Shown here: one piece after another, positions 61,226 through 64,000 of the stretch | Position numbering within the stretch: position 1 is the stretch's first letter | How the letters are laid out: each line of letters starts with the position of its first letter | Source: a bacterium | GTDB taxonomy: Bacteria; Zhuqueibacterota; QNDG01; JAFGCO01 | Direction: 5' to 3' | NCBI GenBank assembly: GCA_016932575.1 | Contig: JAFGCO010000007.1 | Coordinates: 119,364-183,363 of the forward strand | Length of the DNA: 64,000 nucleotides | Notes under the pieces: generated by a model | Told to the model about the DNA's origin: nothing | Seen by the model: only the letters and a program-made list of their open reading frames with translations | The model's database searches: none | Program-made: the position numbers and the translations under genes

Positions 61226-61584
61226 TCTTTAATGTATAAAACTATATGGGAAAATAAAAGGAGGAAAATCGAATTCAATGATGTCTGCACTTCAGCAGAT
61301 TTTAACCCGGTCAGGAAATTGCTCAATGCTTGTTATCTCCCTGATAAGGGGGATAACGTTCATCATTTCAGACAGGTGAAGGGATTCTGTTCCCCTGATT
61401 TGACTTTTAAAAAAGATTCAGGGAAACCTCCGGGAGGTTGTTTGAAAAAATACGGACATTTAAGATGTCGGATAAAAAACCTCCCGGAGGTTGATATTCT
61501 CTCATCCAAAGTTGATCAACAGTCTTGATAAGGGAGGCTTCGATCTTTTTTCAAGACCGGGAAGGGCGTTCATCCTTGAAAATT
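61226..61584. other. 359-nt intergenic stretch rich in nested inverted repeats, no gene
   Basis: GTTATCTCCC / GGGGGATAAC (61332-61357) forms a stem with a 6-nt loop and one T-G pair. AACCTCCGGGAGGTT (61425-61439) and AACCTCCCGGAGGTT (61479-61493) are each near-palindromes and are reverse complements of each other, 39 nt apart. A plus-strand frame through the region (61232-61528) has no ribosome-site or family support and is crossed by these hairpins. Confidence 0.65.
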
Positions 61585-64000
61585 TTACTCCCGAACGACC
61601 CAGCGCCCTTCGTCCCTTCCGTCCATTTCAACGGTCTGATCGACTGAAGAAAAGGTTCGTGTCTGCTGTGTGCCATCCTGATATATGACCACCACATCCG
61701 CTGCCGTGTAATCACCCAGCCCAAAATGCACCACAGGATCGTCCTGTCCGCAAAATCCGTTGTTACTGCGAATTTCCCGGAATCCCAGCAGCTGGCCGCC
61801 GGCCTGGTTGGCCGGATAAAGATACACTTTCGCACCAAATCCGCCGGCCTGCCCGTTTGGCGCAATGACCTTCACCTTCAGATAATGATTGCCGTTACTG
61901 AAGTCATTCCGAATGAGACGGGCACGGCTGACAATGTCTGTCACCACAAAGTCCGGATCCCCGTCATTGTCGATATCCGCAAATGCAATGCTTCGGGCGT
62001 CACCGGGCGACGGATAGGAATAGGGGATAATCGATCCGGGATCAAACGAACCGTTTCCATTGTTCAGCAGGCTGTATAAATAACCCGCAAATATCAAATC
62101 CAAATCCATATCGTTGTCCAGGTCCGCAAATCCGCCCATGTATCCGTTGATATCGTTCCAGGATTGCGGACCGATCGAGAAGGTCCCGTCTCCGTCATTA
62201 AAATACAGAGCCGCTTTGCTGGCCGGACTGTCAGAGACCAGCAGCATGTCCAGATCACCGTCATTGTCAACATCGCCCATGGTAATTCCTGTGCCTGCCT
62301 GCGGTATCGCTGAGGTTATACCGATGCTCGTAATATCTGCGATTCTCGTAAAACTTCCATAACCATCGTTGATCAGAACATTCAAGTCCCCGGTCTGATT
62401 TGCCGCAAAAATATCCAGATCGCCGTCATTATCAAAGTCCGTTGCCGTACCTCCGTGACAGGCGGGCGCATCTTCCAGATCACCGCAGTCCGCCGCACCC
62501 AGCTTGGAAAAAGCAAAGGCCATTTCGTTATGATAAACTTCGTTGGGATGGCTCCAGGGCGGGGCGCCGTTTGTTCCCTGAAATCCCGGAATTGAAAATA
62601 TATCCAGATATTGATCGTTGTCCATATCAAAGACCAGAACGGAACGGGTTTTCATGGGTGTTGAAGCAATGCAGGGGGCGGTCACATCCGAAAAATATCC
62701 GTTCCCGTCATTTCTGTAAACGTCATTGTGATCTCCCTCATTTTCCGGCAATTTGAGAGTGGTTCCATTCACCAGATCGAAGTTCCCGTCATTGTCCAGA
62801 TCTCCCCAGCAGGCCCCTTGAGAACCGTCATCCAAATCTGCAACGCCCCGGGCGGTGCCCTCTTCCGAAAACTGGCTGCCGTCCACATTGATATAACACA
62901 GATCCGTTGAACCCTCCCCGCAGTACCGGGACAGATACAAATCCGGCCGGCCGTCATTGTTGATATCCGCAAAACAGCAGGCGCTTGTCCCTTCCTGTGT
63001 GTCACCCAGGGTGGAGGAAGTAATATCCGTGAGCATCGCTGTCGATCCGACGCTGCCCAGGCTGTCCTCCTCTTCAGGCGTCATTCCGCGCACAAACTCA
63101 AATTTGATGGCGTCTGCCATGACATAGCCGTTTGCATGATTGCTCACCTGCACCCGGCCGGACAGGCCTGTTAAAAAGGGGAATATGCCCAGAGAATTCC
63201 ATTGGGCCATATTCACCGACTGGTCGACATTGACGGTCGTATCACGACCGCCCGCATACTGAATGTTCACAGGCACATTGGTCGCATTGGCATAGGAAGA
63301 ACCGAGTTGCCCGTGCCACTCTGAGACTTCATAATAACCGTTTAATCCAATGGTCGGAATATATAATGCCACATTTTCTCCGCTTCCGGCATTCGACCAG
63401 GCATGGCCATAGGGCTGAAAGGGACCGTAATTTCGGTTATTGTAAAAGGCGTAATATTTTCCTCCGGCCGAAGTCAGGTTCCAGGCGCCGAGATGTTGAA
63501 TCGGCTCTGAACCGGGCGATGTCTGATTGTTTACATTGTTGTCCACAATGATCGGGGTCACCAGCGTGTCCGGCTCTCTGAACAGCATGGTGCCGTCTCC
63601 GAATACTTCCTGATTGGTTACCCAGCTGGACCAGGCAATATCGCCCCATAAAATCAGGGGATCGGCGTCTGTCACTTCTTCACCGTTGTTGAACACCGGA
63701 TCCTGGCCGCCGCGGAAACGGTAATAGGACGATCCGCTCACCGGATCATGGGCCGCCAGTTCGGAAGCACTCACCGTCTGCTCCAGGCCGGTGGCATTAA
63801 CCACGCTGACGCCGTGATCGAAATACCGCACCCAGAGGCTGTCGGCAAAGTCGGTAGACGGGTTGATCGTCTTACCCGGCAGTCTGATCATATCACTGAC
63901 CGGATATCCCAGTTTGCCCTTGGCCTCAAATTCATCGTAAAAATGCTGATTTCCGTGATGCCCGGGTCCGCCCGGTCCGTAATCCTCGTTCCCTTCATCC
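61585..64000 (-). CDS. CRTAC1-like FG-GAP + ASPIC/UnbV protein (5' end outside window)
   Basis: The frame is open to the right edge (about 804 codons visible); an internal ATG at 63891 is not the start, since 36 further codons read as protein (ending 'GKLGYPVSDM'). Domains in order: an LGFP-like segment (about first 120 residues); a golvesin C-terminal-like beta domain ('YYEVSEWHGQLGSSYANATN' to 'DAIKFEFVRG'); a VCBS/FG-GAP propeller with at least seven 'DxDNDGxxD' blades; an ASPIC/UnbV domain ('HYLKVKVIAPNGQAGGFGAK' to 'VVIYQDGTQQTRTFSSVDQ'). There is no T9SS tail; it ends 'DEGRWVVRE'. Base composition is GC-richer than its surroundings. A surface or exported binding role is likely. Confidence 0.85.
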   Translation of the reverse strand, partial: DEGNEDYGPGGPGHHGNQHFYDEFEAKGKLGYPVSDMIRLPGKTINPSTDFADSLWVRYFDHGVSVVNATGLEQTVSASELAAHDPVSGSSYYRFRGGQDPVFNNGEEVTDADPLILWGDIAWSSWVTNQEVFGDGTMLFREPDTLVTPIIVDNNVNNQTSPGSEPIQHLGAWNLTSAGGKYYAFYNNRNYGPFQPYGHAWSNAGSGENVALYIPTIGLNGYYEVSEWHGQLGSSYANATNVPVNIQYAGGRDTTVNVDQSVNMAQWNSLGIFPFLTGLSGRVQVSNHANGYVMADAIKFEFVRGMTPEEEDSLGSVGSTAMLTDITSSTLGDTQEGTSACCFADINNDGRPDLYLSRYCGEGSTDLCYINVDGSQFSEEGTARGVADLDDGSQGACWGDLDNDGNFDLVNGTTLKLPENEGDHNDVYRNDGNGYFSDVTAPCIASTPMKTRSVLVFDMDNDQYLDIFSIPGFQGTNGAPPWSHPNEVYHNEMAFAFSKLGAADCGDLEDAPACHGGTATDFDNDGDLDIFAANQTGDLNVLINDGYGSFTRIADITSIGITSAIPQAGTGITMGDVDNDGDLDMLLVSDSPASKAALYFNDGDGTFSIGPQSWNDINGYMGGFADLDNDMDLDLIFAGYLYSLLNNGNGSFDPGSIIPYSYPSPGDARSIAFADIDNDGDPDFVVTDIVSRARLIRNDFSNGNHYLKVKVIAPNGQAGGFGAKVYLYPANQAGGQLLGFREIRSNNGFCGQDDPVVHFGLGDYTAADVVVIYQDGTQQTRTFSSVDQTVEMDGRDEGRWVVRE

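Noticed and set aside
61232..61528. 98-residue plus-strand frame upstream of the SAM hydroxide adenosyltransferase
   Set aside because: It crosses several inverted repeats, has no family resemblance and no convincing ribosome site placement.

Overview
The window looks like chromosomal DNA from a free-living, Gram-negative-type bacterium of the FCB superphylum, in the KSB1 / Calditrichota / Marinimicrobia / Ignavibacteria neighbourhood. This rests on six large exported proteins ending in the 'YPNPFNP ... SGxYxxRL' type IX secretion (Por/T9SS) sorting domain, on GWxTD, DUF5683, DUF3160, DUF4846 and DUF4834-like proteins, and on moderate GC with intact housekeeping genes. There is no phage, insertion sequence or CRISPR array. 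Most genes up to 30.6 kb and from 52.8 kb to the right edge lie on the minus strand. Two plus-strand blocks (31.6-34.1 kb and 35.6-52.8 kb) hold the secreted-protein genes and a signalling operon. Assignment to a phylum is inference.

Layout. 0-2.1 kb: exopolysaccharide export (Wzz/GumC-like, partial; Wza-like). 2.2-8.8 kb: STAS regulator, glycogen synthase, CpoB/YbgF-like lipoprotein, MsbA-like exporter, Lgt. 8.9-15 kb: two giant T9SS cargo proteins. 15.2-28.3 kb: a long minus-strand run mixing purine synthesis (purF, purN, purH) with ftsY, rimO, pgsA, a UbiA prenyltransferase, GWxTD, PHP, HD and DUF proteins. 28.6-30.6 kb: ridA, then folK, a deoxynucleoside kinase and a small membrane protein, followed by a tRNA-Asn. 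31.6-34.1 kb: an FG-GAP/PKD cargo protein. 34.3-40.7 kb: an MFS transporter diverging from a histidine kinase / sigma-54 activator / coiled-coil / outer-membrane-barrel operon. 41.0-52.8 kb: an island of secreted proteins and lipoproteins (carboxypeptidase-regulatory-like, Big_5-like, VIT+VWA, META, serpin, DUF3160). 52.8-61.2 kb: LysE exporter, panC, exbD, rtcB, nitrilase-family hydrolase, PfkB kinase, M50 protease, SAM hydroxide adenosyltransferase. 61.6 kb to the edge: a 5'-truncated FG-GAP + ASPIC/UnbV protein.

The most unusual structure is not a protein. Five intergenic intervals (27.66-27.82, 28.32-28.60, 54.33-54.98, 55.39-55.92 and 57.38-57.78 kb) hold a family of composite, purine-rich (sense-strand) repeat tracts built from recurring modules. 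They include blocks of 27-71 nt that are nearly identical between loci, and a degenerate octamer tandem (sense GAGTCNNN, consensus GAGTCATA) that keeps exact 8-nt phase for eight units. All have the same orientation relative to the flanking genes. The tracts begin at or within about 20 nt of the upstream gene's stop codon, and for ridA and the nitrilase-family gene the last codons and stop are themselves written in repeat sequence. I do not recognise this as a named element.

Second in interest is the 41-53 kb secreted island, which puts an inhibitory-looking serpin lipoprotein, a META-domain lipoprotein and an inter-alpha-inhibitor-like VIT/VWA protein side by side, with long hairpins between several of the genes. 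It lies next to a sigma-54-type two-component operon.
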